From: Burkholderia sp. Bp9143
GTDB lineage: Bacteria > Pseudomonadota > Gammaproteobacteria > Burkholderiales > Burkholderiaceae
Length of the DNA: 64,000 bases
Reading direction: 5' to 3'
Assembly (NCBI RefSeq): GCF_003853645.1
Contig: NZ_QTPO01000032.1
Location: 39,551-103,550, forward strand
In this document: in pieces, positions 32,116-43,863 of the stretch
Layout: every line of letters begins with the position of its first letter
How positions within the stretch are numbered: the first letter of the stretch is position 1
The notes under the pieces: generated by a model
Databases searched by the model: none
What the model was told of the DNA's origin: nothing
Seen by the model: the letters and a program-made list of their open reading frames with translations, nothing else
Made by a program: the position numbers and the translations under genes

Positions 32116-34488
32116 TCAGCCTGCCCGCGCGGCGCTCGCCGCACGCACCGCATGCACCGCATGCACCGCGCGCAGGATCGACTCGCCGGTGGCCGGCGCG
32201 TCGAGCGGCGGATTCACCCGGTAGTCGCCAACCGCGGCAATCGCGTCGCGCACCGCGAAGAACACGGAGAACGGCAGCAGCAGCGGTGGCTCGCCGACGG
32301 CCTTCGACCGGTGGATGCTGTCCTCCACGTTGCGGTTCTGGAACAGCCGCACGTTGAACTCGGGCGGCGTGTCGTTGACGGTCGGGATCTTGTACGTGGA
32401 CGGCGCATGCGTCATCAGCTTGCCGCCCTTGTTCCACCACAGCTCCTCTGTCGTGAGCCAGCCCATCCCCTGGATGAACGCGCCTTCGACCTGGCCGATG
32501 TCGAGCGCCGGGTTCAGCGATGCGCCCACGTCGTGGAGTGCATCGACGCGCAGCGTGCGCATCTCGCCCGTCAGCGTGTCGATCACGACTTCCGACACGG
32601 CCGCGCCGTACGAGTAGTAGTAGAACGGCCGGCCCTGCAGCTTCGACTGATCCCAGTGCAGCTTCGGCGTCGCGTAGAAACCGTCGGACCACAACTGCAC
32701 GCGCGCGAGGTATGCCTTCGCGATCACTTCGCCGAACGGCACGCTCGCGCCACCGATCCACACGAAGTCGTTGCCGAACTTCACGTCGGCCGCATCGACC
32801 TTGCCGTCGCCGAACTGCTTCGCCGCGAATACCGCGAGGCGCTCGCGCAGCTGGCGCGCCGCATCCTGCGCGGCCTTGCCGTTCAGGTCGGAGCCCGTCG
32901 ACGCGGCCGTCGCGGACGTGTTCGCGACCTTGCTCGTGTCGGTCGCCGTCACGCGGATCCGGCCGAAACGGATGCCGAGCTCGTGCGCGACGACCTGCGC
33001 GACCTTCGTGTTGAGCCCCTGCCCCATCTCCGTGCCGCCGTGGTTCACGAGCACCGAGCCGTCGGTGTAGATGTGCACCAGCGCGCCGGCCTGGTTGAAG
33101 TGCGTGACGTTGAACGCGATGCCGAACTTCACCGGCGTGAGCGCGATGCCCTTCTTCAGCACCGTATTGCGTGCGTTGAATTCGCGCACGCCCGCGCGCC
33201 GCGCGCGGTAGTCGCTCGTCGTCTCGAGTTCGCCGAGCAGTTCCTGCAGCACGTTGTCCTCGACCGTCTGCCCGTAAGGCGTCACGTTGCGCTCGGTCTT
33301 GCCGTACAGGTTCGCGTAGCGCACGTCGAGCGGATCGCGGCCGAGCGCGCGCGCGACGTCGTCGAGGATGTACTCGATCGCGAACGCGCCCTGCGGGCCG
33401 CCGAAGCCGCGGAACGCGGTGTTCGACTGCGTGTTGGTCTTGCCGCAGTAGCCGGCGATGTCGACGTCGCCGAGCCAGTACGCGTTGTCGAAGTGGCACA
33501 CCGCGCGCGTCATCACCGGGCCCGACAGGTCGGCCGAGAAGCCGCAGCGCGACGTCATGTCGAGCGCGACGCCGTCGAGGCGGCCGTCGTCGTCGTAGCC
33601 GACGTCGAAGCGGTAATGGAAGTCGTGCCGCTTGCCGGTGATCATCATGTCGTCGTCGCGGTCCGGACGCAGCTTCACCGGGCACAGCAGCTTCCACGCG
33701 GCGAGCGCCGCGCAGCACGCAAACAGGCCCGATTGCGATTCCTTGCCGCCGAACCCGCCGCCCATCCGGCGGCATTCGACCAGCACGTTGTGCGACGCGA
33801 CGCCGAGCACGTGCGCGACGAGGTGCTGCATTTCGCTCGGGTGCTGCGTCGAGCAGTACACGTGCATGCCGTCGTCGTCCTTCGGCACCGCGTACGCGAT
33901 CTGTCCTTCCAGGTAGAACTGCTCCTGGCCGCCGAGCAGCATCTCGCCCGACTCGCGATGCGGCGCGGCGGCGAGCCGCGCGGCCGCGTCGCCGCGTGCG
34001 AGCTTCAGCGGCGGGATCACGTAGGTTTCGGCCTTGCGCGCGTCCTGCGCGGTCAGGATCGCGGGCAGCTCCTCGTAGTCGACCTGCGCGCGGCGCGCGG
34101 CAAGCCGCGCGGTTTCATGCGACGTCGCGACGACGATGAACATCGGCTGGCCGACGAACTGCACGATGCCCTTGGCGAGCACCGGATCGTCGTGGATGAT
34201 CGGACCGCAATCGTTGACGCCGGGGATATCGTCGGCCGTGAACACGGCAACCACGCCGGGCGTCGCGCGCACCTCGTCGAAGTTCATCGAGACGATCTTC
34301 GCGTGCGGCTTCGCGGACAACCCGAGCGCCGCGTGCAGCGTGCCCGCGACGAGCGGGATGTCGTCGGTGTAGGTCGCGCGCCCGCTCACGTGCAGGTGGG
34401 CCGATTCGTGTGCGCGCGATACGTGCACCTGGGCCGCGTCGGCCTGCGGGTCGAGGGTGTTCAGGAACGGTTCTGCTTGCTGGTTCAT
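32116..34488 (-). CDS. xdhB: Xanthine dehydrogenase, molybdenum-binding large subunit
   Basis: The 790-residue subunit binds the molybdopterin cofactor and oxidises hypoxanthine and xanthine. Visible signatures are GRATYTDDIPLVAGTLHAALGLS, the Mo-contact GGGFGGKESQSG, FRGFGGPQGAF, EMGQGLNTKV, and near the C-terminus VGEPPLLLPF, whose Glu is the catalytic base. It is complete at the usual length (about 780-790). It lies 18 bp after xdhA and forms the xdhABC operon. Start: ATG 34488. Confidence 0.97.
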   Translation of the reverse strand: MNQQAEPFLNTLDPQADAAQVHVSRAHESAHLHVSGRATYTDDIPLVAGTLHAALGLSAKPHAKIVSMNFDEVRATPGVVAVFTADDIPGVNDCGPIIHDDPVLAKGIVQFVGQPMFIVVATSHETARLAARRAQVDYEELPAILTAQDARKAETYVIPPLKLARGDAAARLAAAPHRESGEMLLGGQEQFYLEGQIAYAVPKDDDGMHVYCSTQHPSEMQHLVAHVLGVASHNVLVECRRMGGGFGGKESQSGLFACCAALAAWKLLCPVKLRPDRDDDMMITGKRHDFHYRFDVGYDDDGRLDGVALDMTSRCGFSADLSGPVMTRAVCHFDNAYWLGDVDIAGYCGKTNTQSNTAFRGFGGPQGAFAIEYILDDVARALGRDPLDVRYANLYGKTERNVTPYGQTVEDNVLQELLGELETTSDYRARRAGVREFNARNTVLKKGIALTPVKFGIAFNVTHFNQAGALVHIYTDGSVLVNHGGTEMGQGLNTKVAQVVAHELGIRFGRIRVTATDTSKVANTSATAASTGSDLNGKAAQDAARQLRERLAVFAAKQFGDGKVDAADVKFGNDFVWIGGASVPFGEVIAKAYLARVQLWSDGFYATPKLHWDQSKLQGRPFYYYSYGAAVSEVVIDTLTGEMRTLRVDALHDVGASLNPALDIGQVEGAFIQGMGWLTTEELWWNKGGKLMTHAPSTYKIPTVNDTPPEFNVRLFQNRNVEDSIHRSKAVGEPPLLLPFSVFFAVRDAIAAVGDYRVNPPLDAPATGESILRAVHAVHAVRAASAARAG

Positions 34489-34506
34489 GTTCGGTGTTCT
34501 CCGTCT

Positions 34507-36078
<1,572 letters not shown>

Positions 36079-36427
36079 GTCTCTATGGTTCTTCAAGTGG
36101 GGGCAAGGCGGCCTGCGCGGGGCGCTCGACCGACGTTTCTCTGACAGTTTGCACGCTATCACCATCAAATTCCGCAACCCATAGCCCATCACGCATGGGG
36201 CCCATATAACTGCCGCGATATGAGCGCCGGGGCCGCCCGTCAGGCGTCGCACGCCTTGCCCCGCCTGGGTTCCGGGCCCGCCCGCACCGGTCCGTCAGCG
36301 ATTCGTCAGCACCGAAAACGGGTCGCGATTAACTAAACGGTACCTGCGTGAAAACCGGTTCCATGGGAAAATCCCGATTCCGTTTTTCGCCGCCTTCCGT
36401 TCCGTTTCGCTCATTCGATCCGACCCC
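36079..36427. other. Divergent intergenic region between xdhA and an MFS gene
   Basis: The region contains no supported gene. An A/T-richer stretch at 36135-36200 and another at 36300-36370 probably hold the two divergent promoters. No clear dyad or box was found. Confidence 0.5.
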
Positions 36428-37642
36428 ATGTCCTCCGATTCCGTCACACCGCCGCGCAGCGGGTTTGCCGTCACGCTGCAAATCGTGTCCGTCGTCTGCT
36501 TCACGTTCATCTGCTACCTGACCATCGGCCTGCCGCTCGCCGTGCTGCCGGGCTTCGTCCACGACGACCTCGGCTTTTCCGCGATCGTCGCGGGCGGGGC
36601 GATCAGCGTCCAGTATTTCGCAACGCTCGCCTCGCGCCCGCTCGCGGGGCGCTTTGCCGATACGCTCGGGCCGAAGCAGACGGTGTTGCGCGGGCTGATC
36701 GGCTGCGGCGTGTCGGGCGTGCTGCTGCTCGTCGCGCTGCTGCTGGCTCACTGGCCGGTCGCGAGCCTCGTGCTGCTGGTCGCGAGCCGGCTCGTGCTCG
36801 GCGTCGGCGAAAGTCTGTGCGGCACCGGTGCGATCCTGTGGGGCATCGGACGGGTCGGCGTCGCGCACAACGCGAAGGTGATCTCATGGAACGGCATCGC
36901 GACCTACGGCGCGCTCGCGCTCGGCGCGCCCGTCGGCGTCGCGATCGCGCATACGCTGAATCCGGCGCTGATCGGCGTGATCGTGATCGCGCTCGCCGCG
37001 ATCGGCTTCTACCTCGCGCGCCTGATCGCTTCCGTGCCGCTCGTGCACGGCGAACGGATGTCTTATGCGAGCGTGTTCACGCGCGTGCTGCCGCACGGCC
37101 TCGGCCTCGCGCTCGGCTCGGCCGGCTTCGGTTCGATCGCGACCTTCGTCACGCTGTACTACGCGGCGCGCCACTGGCCGAACGCCGCGCTGTCACTGAC
37201 CGTGTTCGGAACGCTGTTCATCGGCGCGCGACTGCTGTTCGCGAACACGATCAAGACCTACGGCGGCTTCCGCGTCGCGATCGTGTCGTTCGCGTTCGAA
37301 TGCTCGGGCCTCGTGCTGCTGTGGCTCGCGCCCGTGCCGCACGTCGCGCTGGTCGGCGCCGCACTGACCGGCTTCGGCTTTGCGCTGATCTTCCCGGCAC
37401 TCGGCGTCGAGGCCGTCGCGCTCGTCCCGCCGGCGAGCCGCGGCGCGGCGCTGTCCGCGTATTCGGTGTTTCTCGACCTGTCGCTCGGCATCACGGGTCC
37501 GCTCGCCGGTTATGTGGCCGGTGCGTTCGGCTATCCGCAGGTGTTCCTGTTCGCGGCGGCGGCCGCGGCGGCGGGCGTCGCGCTGTCGATGGCGCTGTAC
37601 CAGCGGCAGGCGCGGGTCGCGGCGAGCGGCGCGGCGGCGTGA
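36428..37642 (+). CDS. MFS transporter (YhhS/AraJ-like, 12 TM)
   Basis: The 404-residue protein has about 12 membrane segments. Motif A appears as SRPLAGRFADTLGPKQTVLRGL. A second half-repeat, FIGARLLFANTIKTYGGFRVAIVS, mirrors it, and GIATYGALALGAPVGVAIAHTLN is a motif C-like stretch. It resembles the YhhS/UPF0226 subset of sugar-efflux-type MFS proteins. The substrate is unknown. It is convergent with the EamA-family gene across a shared terminator. Confidence 0.92.
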   Translation: MSSDSVTPPRSGFAVTLQIVSVVCFTFICYLTIGLPLAVLPGFVHDDLGFSAIVAGGAISVQYFATLASRPLAGRFADTLGPKQTVLRGLIGCGVSGVLLLVALLLAHWPVASLVLLVASRLVLGVGESLCGTGAILWGIGRVGVAHNAKVISWNGIATYGALALGAPVGVAIAHTLNPALIGVIVIALAAIGFYLARLIASVPLVHGERMSYASVFTRVLPHGLGLALGSAGFGSIATFVTLYYAARHWPNAALSLTVFGTLFIGARLLFANTIKTYGGFRVAIVSFAFECSGLVLLWLAPVPHVALVGAALTGFGFALIFPALGVEAVALVPPASRGAALSAYSVFLDLSLGITGPLAGYVAGAFGYPQVFLFAAAAAAAGVALSMALYQRQARVAASGAAA

Positions 37643-37677
37643 GCGGGCCGCTCACCGGACGACCTGGCGTCCAAAGG

Positions 37678-37706
37678 AAAACGCCCGCATCGCGCGGGCG
37701 TTTTTT
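37678..37706. terminator. Bidirectional terminator between MFS and EamA genes
   Basis: AAAACGCCCGC and GCGGGCGTTTT (37678-37688 and 37694-37704) pair perfectly around ATCGC. T-runs on both strands serve the convergent genes. Confidence 0.93.
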
Positions 37707-37738
37707 ATTTCCGGCGGCCGTCACGACGGCCGCGCCGA

Positions 37739-38629
37739 TCACGCCGTGCGCAGGAACAACCGGCGCGTCAGGTCGAATGCGACGAGATTGCCGGCCAGCA
37801 CGAGCAGCAGCCCGATCACCGCGAGCGGCGACCACTGGTAGCCCTCGAAGACTGTCGACACGGCCAGCGCGACGATCGGGAACAGCACCGTGCAGTACGC
37901 GGCGCGCTCCGGCCCGATCCGGCCGACGAGGGTCAGGTAGGCAGTGAACCCGATCACCGAGCCCGGCACCGCCAGATAGACGAGCGCGCCGAGATAGCGC
38001 GGGCTTGGGTCGATCATGAACGGCAACCCGGCCACGGCGCTGCCGACCGTCAGGATCGCCGCGCCGATCAGCATCGCCCAGCCGTTGGTCGCGAGCGGAT
38101 GCAGCCCCATCGATTGCATCCGGCTCGACAGCAGGTTGCCGGCCGAGAAGCACATCGTGCCCGCGAACGCGATCGCGAGGCCCGTCCAGGTCGCATGATC
38201 GTCGAGGTGGCCGGCCATCTGCTGCCAGAACAGGCATGCGATGCCGGTCAGCCCGAGCAGCGCGCCGGCGATCGCGGACGGCCGCAGCGGGCGGCCCATG
38301 AACAGCCGGCCGTTGATCGAATTCAGCAGCGGCGCGGTCGAGAAGATCACCGCGACGAGGCCGCTCGGCACGACCTGCTCCGAGTAGTAGAAGCACAGGA
38401 AATTCAGGCAAAACAGCGCGACGCCCTGCGCGACGAGGTAGCGCCATGCCTCACGCGGCGGACGCACCGGCCGGCGCATCACGCGCAGCAGCGCGAACAG
38501 CACGGCCGCCGCAAGCCAGAAGCGCCACGCGATCGACACGGGTGGCGGCACGGCGCCGAGCTGCCATTTGATCGCGATCCAGGTGGTGCCCCAGATCAGC
38601 ACGGTGATGAAATAAAGCGACAGGTTCAT
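37739..38629 (-). CDS. EamA/DMT-superfamily exporter
   Basis: The 296-residue protein has about ten membrane segments in two EamA halves: first MNLSLYFITVLIWGTTWIAIKWQLG and LNFLCFYYSEQVVPSGLVAVIFSTAPL; second SLHPLATNGWAMLIG-type helices and YLTLVGRIGPERAAYCTVLFPIVALAVS. DMT proteins export amino acids or metabolites. Start: ATG 38629 (MNLSLYF); the upstream extension to 38728 is soluble and unlikely. It is divergent from the AraC gene. Confidence 0.93.
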   Translation of the reverse strand: MNLSLYFITVLIWGTTWIAIKWQLGAVPPPVSIAWRFWLAAAVLFALLRVMRRPVRPPREAWRYLVAQGVALFCLNFLCFYYSEQVVPSGLVAVIFSTAPLLNSINGRLFMGRPLRPSAIAGALLGLTGIACLFWQQMAGHLDDHATWTGLAIAFAGTMCFSAGNLLSSRMQSMGLHPLATNGWAMLIGAAILTVGSAVAGLPFMIDPSPRYLGALVYLAVPGSVIGFTAYLTLVGRIGPERAAYCTVLFPIVALAVSTVFEGYQWSPLAVIGLLLVLAGNLVAFDLTRRLFLRTA

Positions 38630-38762
38630 GGCGGCAACGAAGCGAAACGAGTGAAACGGGTTCCGACTATGCCGCCGCCCCGCCTGCGCGGATTGTCCGG
38701 AATTGCTGTCTTTTTCGGGCGGCCGCACGGCGCGCCGCGCTCGCGCTTATACTCGTCGCACC

Positions 38763-39698
38763 ATGAGTTCGTCCCTGTACGCCCCGCCCGTCGATCACGC
38801 CGCCGCCCTTGCCGGCGGTGCGATGCCGTTCGGCCTGCAGTCGGTGTGCCGCACCCTCGCCGAGGCGAACGCGACGCTCGAGCGCTTCACGTGGCTCGGC
38901 GATCATCTCGCGATCGCCGAATGGACGCGCATCACCGACGAAAGCGAGACGATCTACGAACAGCCCGGCCACCATACGCTGTCGTGCTATCTCGACGGCG
39001 GCTACCGGACGGAGCGCGAACGTGTGCCGCGCTACGGCGCGCCGAGCCTGCTGTGCGCGCTGCCGGGCGACCATGAATCGCGCTGGTGGGTGCGCGGCGA
39101 GATGCACTTCATCCACCTGTACTTCCTGCCCGAGCACTTCACGCAGCGCGCGATCCGCGAACTCGACCGCGAGCCGCGCGAGCTGAAGCTCGCCGACCGC
39201 ACCTATTTCGAGGATGCGCGTATCGCGGCGCAGTTCCGTTCGCTTGCGCTGGAGCGCTGGGACGATGCCGACGGACGGCTGCGCGTAAACGAGGCCGCGC
39301 ACGAAGTGCTGAGCCTGCTGCTGCGCGGCCAGAGCACGACGCGCACCGACGTGCCGTTCCGCGGCGGGCTCGCGCCGGCCGTGCGCCGCCGCGTGCGCGA
39401 CTACATCGACAGCTACCTGTCGCAGCCGCTGACGCTCGGCGAACTGGCGGACGTCGCCGCACTGTCCGAATACCACTTCTCGCGGATGTTCCGGCTGTCG
39501 TTCGGCCGCGCGCCGCACGCGTGGGTGGCCGAGCAGCGGCTCGCACGGGCGCGCCTGCTGCTGCGCACGACCGCGCTGCCGCTCGCGCAGGTCGCGGCCG
39601 AATGCGGCTACGCGAACGCCGGCCACTTCAGCCATCGCTTTCGCGACGCGCACGGCACGACGCCGAACGCGTACCGGCGCGCGATGCAGGGCGGCTGA
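38763..39698 (+). CDS. AraC-family transcriptional regulator
   Basis: The 311-residue regulator has an N-terminal sensing domain (about residues 20-190) and a C-terminal double helix-turn-helix (residues 210-305), VRDYIDSYLSQPLTLGELADVAALSEYHFSRMFRLSFGRAPHAWV, and AECGYANAGHFSHRFRDAHGTTPNAYRRAM. It lies divergently from the EamA exporter gene, 133 bp between the starts, so it may activate that exporter. Confidence 0.95.
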   Translation: MSSSLYAPPVDHAAALAGGAMPFGLQSVCRTLAEANATLERFTWLGDHLAIAEWTRITDESETIYEQPGHHTLSCYLDGGYRTERERVPRYGAPSLLCALPGDHESRWWVRGEMHFIHLYFLPEHFTQRAIRELDREPRELKLADRTYFEDARIAAQFRSLALERWDDADGRLRVNEAAHEVLSLLLRGQSTTRTDVPFRGGLAPAVRRRVRDYIDSYLSQPLTLGELADVAALSEYHFSRMFRLSFGRAPHAWVAEQRLARARLLLRTTALPLAQVAAECGYANAGHFSHRFRDAHGTTPNAYRRAMQGG

Positions 39699-39761
39699 GC
39701 GCCGCGCGCGTCGTTCAACGGCCGGCCGCGCCCCGCGCACCCGGCACGACCGTCTCCCCGC

Positions 39762-40973
39762 TTACGCGCCCCGCTGCGACAGTTCCTGCTCGAGCGCGGC
39801 CACGCCGGCCGGCAGGTCGACCGGCACCTTCAGATCGACCATCGTGCGGCCGAACGCATGCAGCGTGCGGAACAGGTTGTGTTCGCGACACTGTTCGCCC
39901 ATCTGGCCGATCCGCACGATCGGCAGCCCGAACGAGCCCGAGATCTCGACCTGGTACTGCTTCGAGATATGGCCGCACACCATCCCGGGCGTCAGCCCTT
40001 CGGGCGTCTCGATCCCGACCACCGAATTGAGCCGGCAGTCCTTCGGCGCATAGAGCGCGAGCCCCATCGCCTCGACGCCCGCCTGCAACGCGAGCGAGCA
40101 GCGCAGGTGGCGCGCGAAGCGGCTTTCGAGCGTCTCCGCGCAGACGAGCCGCAGCGCCTCGTGCAGCGCGAGCACGCCCGACACCGGTGCCGTGTAGTGA
40201 TAGCCCGCGTTGTGCCAGAAGTTCTCCGCGAGCGCCATGTCGAGGCACCAGTGCGCGTTCGGTTCCGGACGCTGCTTCATCCGCTCCCACGCGGCGTCGG
40301 AGAATGCGATCAGCGACACGCCGGGGATCGACGACAGCCCCTTCTGGCCGCCGGTGATCACCGCGTCGATGCCCCACGCGTCCATCTCGAGCGGCATCGT
40401 CGACAGCGTGCACACCGCGTCGACGACGACCAGCGCGCCGGCCGCCTTCGCGAGCGCCGCGATGTCGCGCAGGTCGCGGTTCCACACGGTGTTCGACGTC
40501 TCGCCCTGCACGATCGTGACGATCTCGGGCCGCTCGCGTGCGATCGCGTCCGCGATCTCGTCGAGGCTCGCGACCGAGCGGTCGGCTACTTCGAGCGTCG
40601 CGACGTCGGCACCGACGCGCGTGGCCATCTCGGCCATCCGCGCACTGAAGAAGCCGTTGCGGATCGACAGCACGCGCGTGCCGCGCCACGCGAGGTTCGA
40701 GATCGCCATTTCCATCGCGGCGGAACCGGGGCCGGCGACGCCGAGCACCCACTTCGTGCGGGTCTGGAACACATAGCGCGCCATCTCCTTCACCTGCTCG
40801 ATGATCTTCGCCATCGTCGCGCCGAGGTGGTTGATCACGATCGTGTTCGCCTTCGCGACCGCGGCCGGGATCGGGACCGGGCCGGCCCCCATCATCAGCA
40901 GCGGTTCTTCGGGCAGGATCGCGTCGAGCGGCACGACGACGGGACAGGGAATCGGCGAATGATCGATGGACAT
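39762..40973 (-). CDS. Alanine-glyoxylate aminotransferase family enzyme
   Basis: The 403-residue enzyme is a class V PLP-dependent transaminase. The Schiff-base Lys is Lys211 in VITGGQKGLSSIPGVSL; Asp185 (VVVDAVCTLSTMP) pairs with the PLP nitrogen. An N-terminal GAGPVPIP loop is typical of the AGT/serine-glyoxylate group, and the length fits. It could be a serine-pyruvate, alanine-glyoxylate or pyridoxamine-pyruvate aminotransferase. It is divergent from a LysR gene that is followed by a D-2-hydroxyacid dehydrogenase. Start: ATG 40973; the longer frame to 41273 is not family-like. Confidence 0.9.
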   Translation of the reverse strand: MSIDHSPIPCPVVVPLDAILPEEPLLMMGAGPVPIPAAVAKANTIVINHLGATMAKIIEQVKEMARYVFQTRTKWVLGVAGPGSAAMEMAISNLAWRGTRVLSIRNGFFSARMAEMATRVGADVATLEVADRSVASLDEIADAIARERPEIVTIVQGETSNTVWNRDLRDIAALAKAAGALVVVDAVCTLSTMPLEMDAWGIDAVITGGQKGLSSIPGVSLIAFSDAAWERMKQRPEPNAHWCLDMALAENFWHNAGYHYTAPVSGVLALHEALRLVCAETLESRFARHLRCSLALQAGVEAMGLALYAPKDCRLNSVVGIETPEGLTPGMVCGHISKQYQVEISGSFGLPIVRIGQMGEQCREHNLFRTLHAFGRTMVDLKVPVDLPAGVAALEQELSQRGA

Positions 40974-41729
40974 GGCAGGTAAAAGAGGAAGGAAGAAAAC
41001 GCTCGGACGTCGTTCGCCGCACGGCACGGCGAACTGATCGATCATTCCGCGTTCCGCGTCCGCGCGCAAGAGGCACGCGCCGCCGGACAGCGTGACGCCG
41101 GCCCGGTCGACGGACCGGGCCAGCCGGCCGCGCCCGCGTCGCATGACCGGGTTTCGTATTGCGGCGGCATTGCCGGCCGCATGCGGAACGGTTCCAACGA
41201 CTGTTCGATGCCCGCGATTTTCTCCGCCAATATTGCGACGCACCTCTTGATGCCCAAGTTCAGCACGATGCACGCGTCGACCGAAATACCGGTCATCACG
41301 CTAAAAATCGCGCGACAGGAATCCGCCCTCGAAAACCGGACCTTCGCAAAAAACATCCATTACCACAGCATCTATTGGTGATCGATTTCACCCATTACCG
41401 CATCCGGCTGCGCTCCATCACGCACAACCAATTGATTTACATGGAAAACATTCAAATCCACGGCAGTTTTCCTCAATACACTCCCAGCTAACCCCGGCGC
41501 ACGCCAGCGCCCCCGATCCGTTAAAGCGATACCCGTGATTTCGATTTTACGCAACCCGCCCCTTTTCTCAGGTTGACGGATATCGCTTCCGTAATGAACA
41601 ATCGTCTGCAGAATCGAAAAACCGATTTTTCGATACGAACGAGAACCGAGTGTCGCGCGACGATTTTCCAGGTCGTGCACCGAAAAATCACCACCAGAAT
41701 CAATCAACCGGGCCAGAAATTCGCGAGCC
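40974..41729. other. Long divergent intergenic region
   Basis: The 756-bp region between the aminotransferase and the LysR start contains no supported gene. It becomes A/T-richer to the right (41290-41700). Small frames of 60-120 residues on both strands have no motif and no Shine-Dalgarno. LysR-type T-N11-A sites are possible but none stands out. Confidence 0.5.
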
Positions 41730-42716
41730 ATGAACCAGATTCAGACCATGCGTGTGTTCGTCTGCGTCGCCGAGCAGCAGAGCTTCCGGCGCGCGGCGCA
41801 CCATCTAGGCGTGTCCAATGCGCTCGTCACGCGTTCGATCGCGATGCTCGAGTCTCACCTGAACACGCGGCTGATCCACCGCACCACGCGCAACCTGTCG
41901 CTGACCGAGGCCGGCCTGCGCTACCTCGACGGCTGCCGTGCGCTGCTCGAGGAATTCGACCATCTCGAGGCATCCGTCGCGCACGCCGTGCGCGAGCCGG
42001 CCGGCACGCTGCGGGTCGTCGCGTCGGGCCTGCTGTCGCCGCCCGCGCTGACGCCGCTCGTCAGCAGTTTCCGGCACCGTTACCCCGAACTGCGCGTGCA
42101 GCTCACCGTCGCCGAGGGGCCGCTCGACGTGCTCGATTCGGGCTACGACGTCGGCATCGTGACCGGCAACCGGCTCGACGGCAACCCGACGCTGATCGGC
42201 CACGCCCTCGCACCGACCCCGTTCGTCGCATGCGCGGCACCCGCCTATCTCGAACGGCGCGGCGAGCCGCGCGCGCCCGATGACCTGCCGGGCCACGACT
42301 GGGTCGCGCTCGCGCCGCACCAGCATGCGCCCGCGTGGCGGCTGGTCGGCCACGACGGCGCCACGCATTCGATCACGGTGCGCCCGACCTGCACGGTCAA
42401 CCAGCTGGCGCTGGTGCAGGCGGCGGCCGTCGCCGGGTCCGGCATCGCGGTGCTGCCCGAGCCGTGCGTCGCCGACGCGCTCGCCACCGGCACGCTCGTG
42501 CGGCTGTTGGCCGCCTACCGGATCGACGACCCGGACGCGCAGCTGTCGCTCGTCTACCCGAACCGCCAGTACGTGCCGGCCCGTACACGCAGCTTCGTCG
42601 AGCACGCACTCGAGCATTTCGGCGTGCAGGCGGCCCGCGAGCGGGCCGGCTACGGCTTCCTGCGCACGCCCGAGCGCGTCGATATCGTCACGGGCCGGCA
42701 GACGGGGCTGCAGTAA
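41730..42716 (+). CDS. LysR-family transcriptional regulator
   Basis: The 328-residue regulator carries the LysR helix-turn-helix at residues 3-60 (MRVFVCVAEQQSFRRAAHHLGVSNALVTRSIAMLESHLNTRLIHRTTR) and the effector domain from about residue 90. It is divergent from the AGT-family aminotransferase and 30 bp from a D-2-hydroxyacid dehydrogenase, which are its likely targets. Confidence 0.95.
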   Translation: MNQIQTMRVFVCVAEQQSFRRAAHHLGVSNALVTRSIAMLESHLNTRLIHRTTRNLSLTEAGLRYLDGCRALLEEFDHLEASVAHAVREPAGTLRVVASGLLSPPALTPLVSSFRHRYPELRVQLTVAEGPLDVLDSGYDVGIVTGNRLDGNPTLIGHALAPTPFVACAAPAYLERRGEPRAPDDLPGHDWVALAPHQHAPAWRLVGHDGATHSITVRPTCTVNQLALVQAAAVAGSGIAVLPEPCVADALATGTLVRLLAAYRIDDPDAQLSLVYPNRQYVPARTRSFVEHALEHFGVQAARERAGYGFLRTPERVDIVTGRQTGLQ

Positions 42717-42746
42717 ACTGCACGCGACAGCCATTGGAGGTGCAGC

Positions 42747-43745
42747 GTGCGCGTGATCCTGTTCAGCAGCCGGCAGTACGACGACGAATCGTTTACCGCC
42801 GCCAACCGGCAATTCGGCTATCGGCTGCGCTTCCAGCCGTCGCACCTCGACGCGGACACCGCGATTCTCGCGCACGGCTATGAGGTCGTCTGTCCGTTCG
42901 TCAACGACACCGTCGACGCGGCCGTGCTCGAGCGGCTTGCCGACGGCGGCACGCGCCTGATCGCGCTGCGCTCGGCCGGCTTCAACCACGTCGACCTGGC
43001 CGCCGCCGAGCGGCTCGGCATCGCGGTCGTGCGCGTGCCCGCGTATTCACCGCATGCGGTTGCCGAACACGCGGTCGCGCTGATCCTCGCGCTCAACCGC
43101 CGGCTGCCGCGCGCGGTCGCACGCACGCGCGAAGGCGACTTCTCGCTGAACGGCCTGCTCGGCTTCGACCTGCACGGCAAGACCGTCGGCGTGATCGGCA
43201 CCGGCCTGATCGGCAGCGTGTTCGCGAAGATCATGATGGGCTTCGGCATGCACGTGCTCGCACACTCGATGCCGCCGTACGACGACGAGCTGATCGCGTT
43301 CGGCGCGCGCTACGTCGAGCTCGACGCGCTGCTGCACCAAGCCGACATCGTCAGCCTGCACTGCCCGCTGCTGCCGTCGACGCACCATCTGATCAACGCG
43401 CAGACGCTCGCGCGGATGAAGCATGGCGCGATGCTGATCAATACCGGCCGCGGCGGCCTGGTCGACGCGCAGGCGCTGGTCGACGCGCTCAAGAGCGGCC
43501 AGCTCGGCCATCTCGGGCTCGACGTGTACGAGGAGGAAAGCGGCCTGTTCTTCGAGGATCACTCCGACCTGCCGCTGCAGGACGACGTGCTCGCGCGCCT
43601 GCTGACGTTCCCGAACGTGATCGTCACGTCGCACCAGGCGTTCTTCACGCGCGAGGCGCTCGCCGAGATCGCGCACACGACACTGCTGAACATCGAGGCG
43701 TGGCACGCCGGCACGCCGACCAACGTCGTCACGTCGGGTCGCTGA
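42747..43745 (+). CDS. D-2-hydroxyacid (D-lactate type) dehydrogenase
   Basis: The 332-residue enzyme reduces pyruvate-like 2-oxo acids with NADH. It has the NAD Rossmann motif GVIGTGLIGSVFAKIM, ALRSAGFNHVDLAAAERLG (substrate loop), SLHCPLLPSTHHLI, NTGRGGLVD (catalytic Arg neighbourhood) and the C-terminal TSHQAFFTREAL with the catalytic His. It is closest to LdhA among characterised enzymes. The start is GTG 42747, with GGAGG seven bases upstream. Direct substrate is not provable here. Confidence 0.92.
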   Translation: MRVILFSSRQYDDESFTAANRQFGYRLRFQPSHLDADTAILAHGYEVVCPFVNDTVDAAVLERLADGGTRLIALRSAGFNHVDLAAAERLGIAVVRVPAYSPHAVAEHAVALILALNRRLPRAVARTREGDFSLNGLLGFDLHGKTVGVIGTGLIGSVFAKIMMGFGMHVLAHSMPPYDDELIAFGARYVELDALLHQADIVSLHCPLLPSTHHLINAQTLARMKHGAMLINTGRGGLVDAQALVDALKSGQLGHLGLDVYEEESGLFFEDHSDLPLQDDVLARLLTFPNVIVTSHQAFFTREALAEIAHTTLLNIEAWHAGTPTNVVTSGR

Positions 43746-43863
43746 CCCACGGCGCCCGGCGCACGCGATCCGTCAACGATTCATCATTTTGTTTCGACTG
43801 ATGTAACGCCGCACGCGCGGTGTCTGCTATCGTTGCGCCGACCTCCCCCTGCTTCTGCCGCTC

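Noticed and set aside
41372..41731. A 119-residue minus frame in the aminotransferase/LysR intergenic region
   Set aside because: It starts inside the LysR start and reads as a random translation with no conserved pattern.
43746..43863. Cobalamin riboswitch before bluB
   Set aside because: The interval is only 118 bp and lacks the B12-box pattern GCCACTG.
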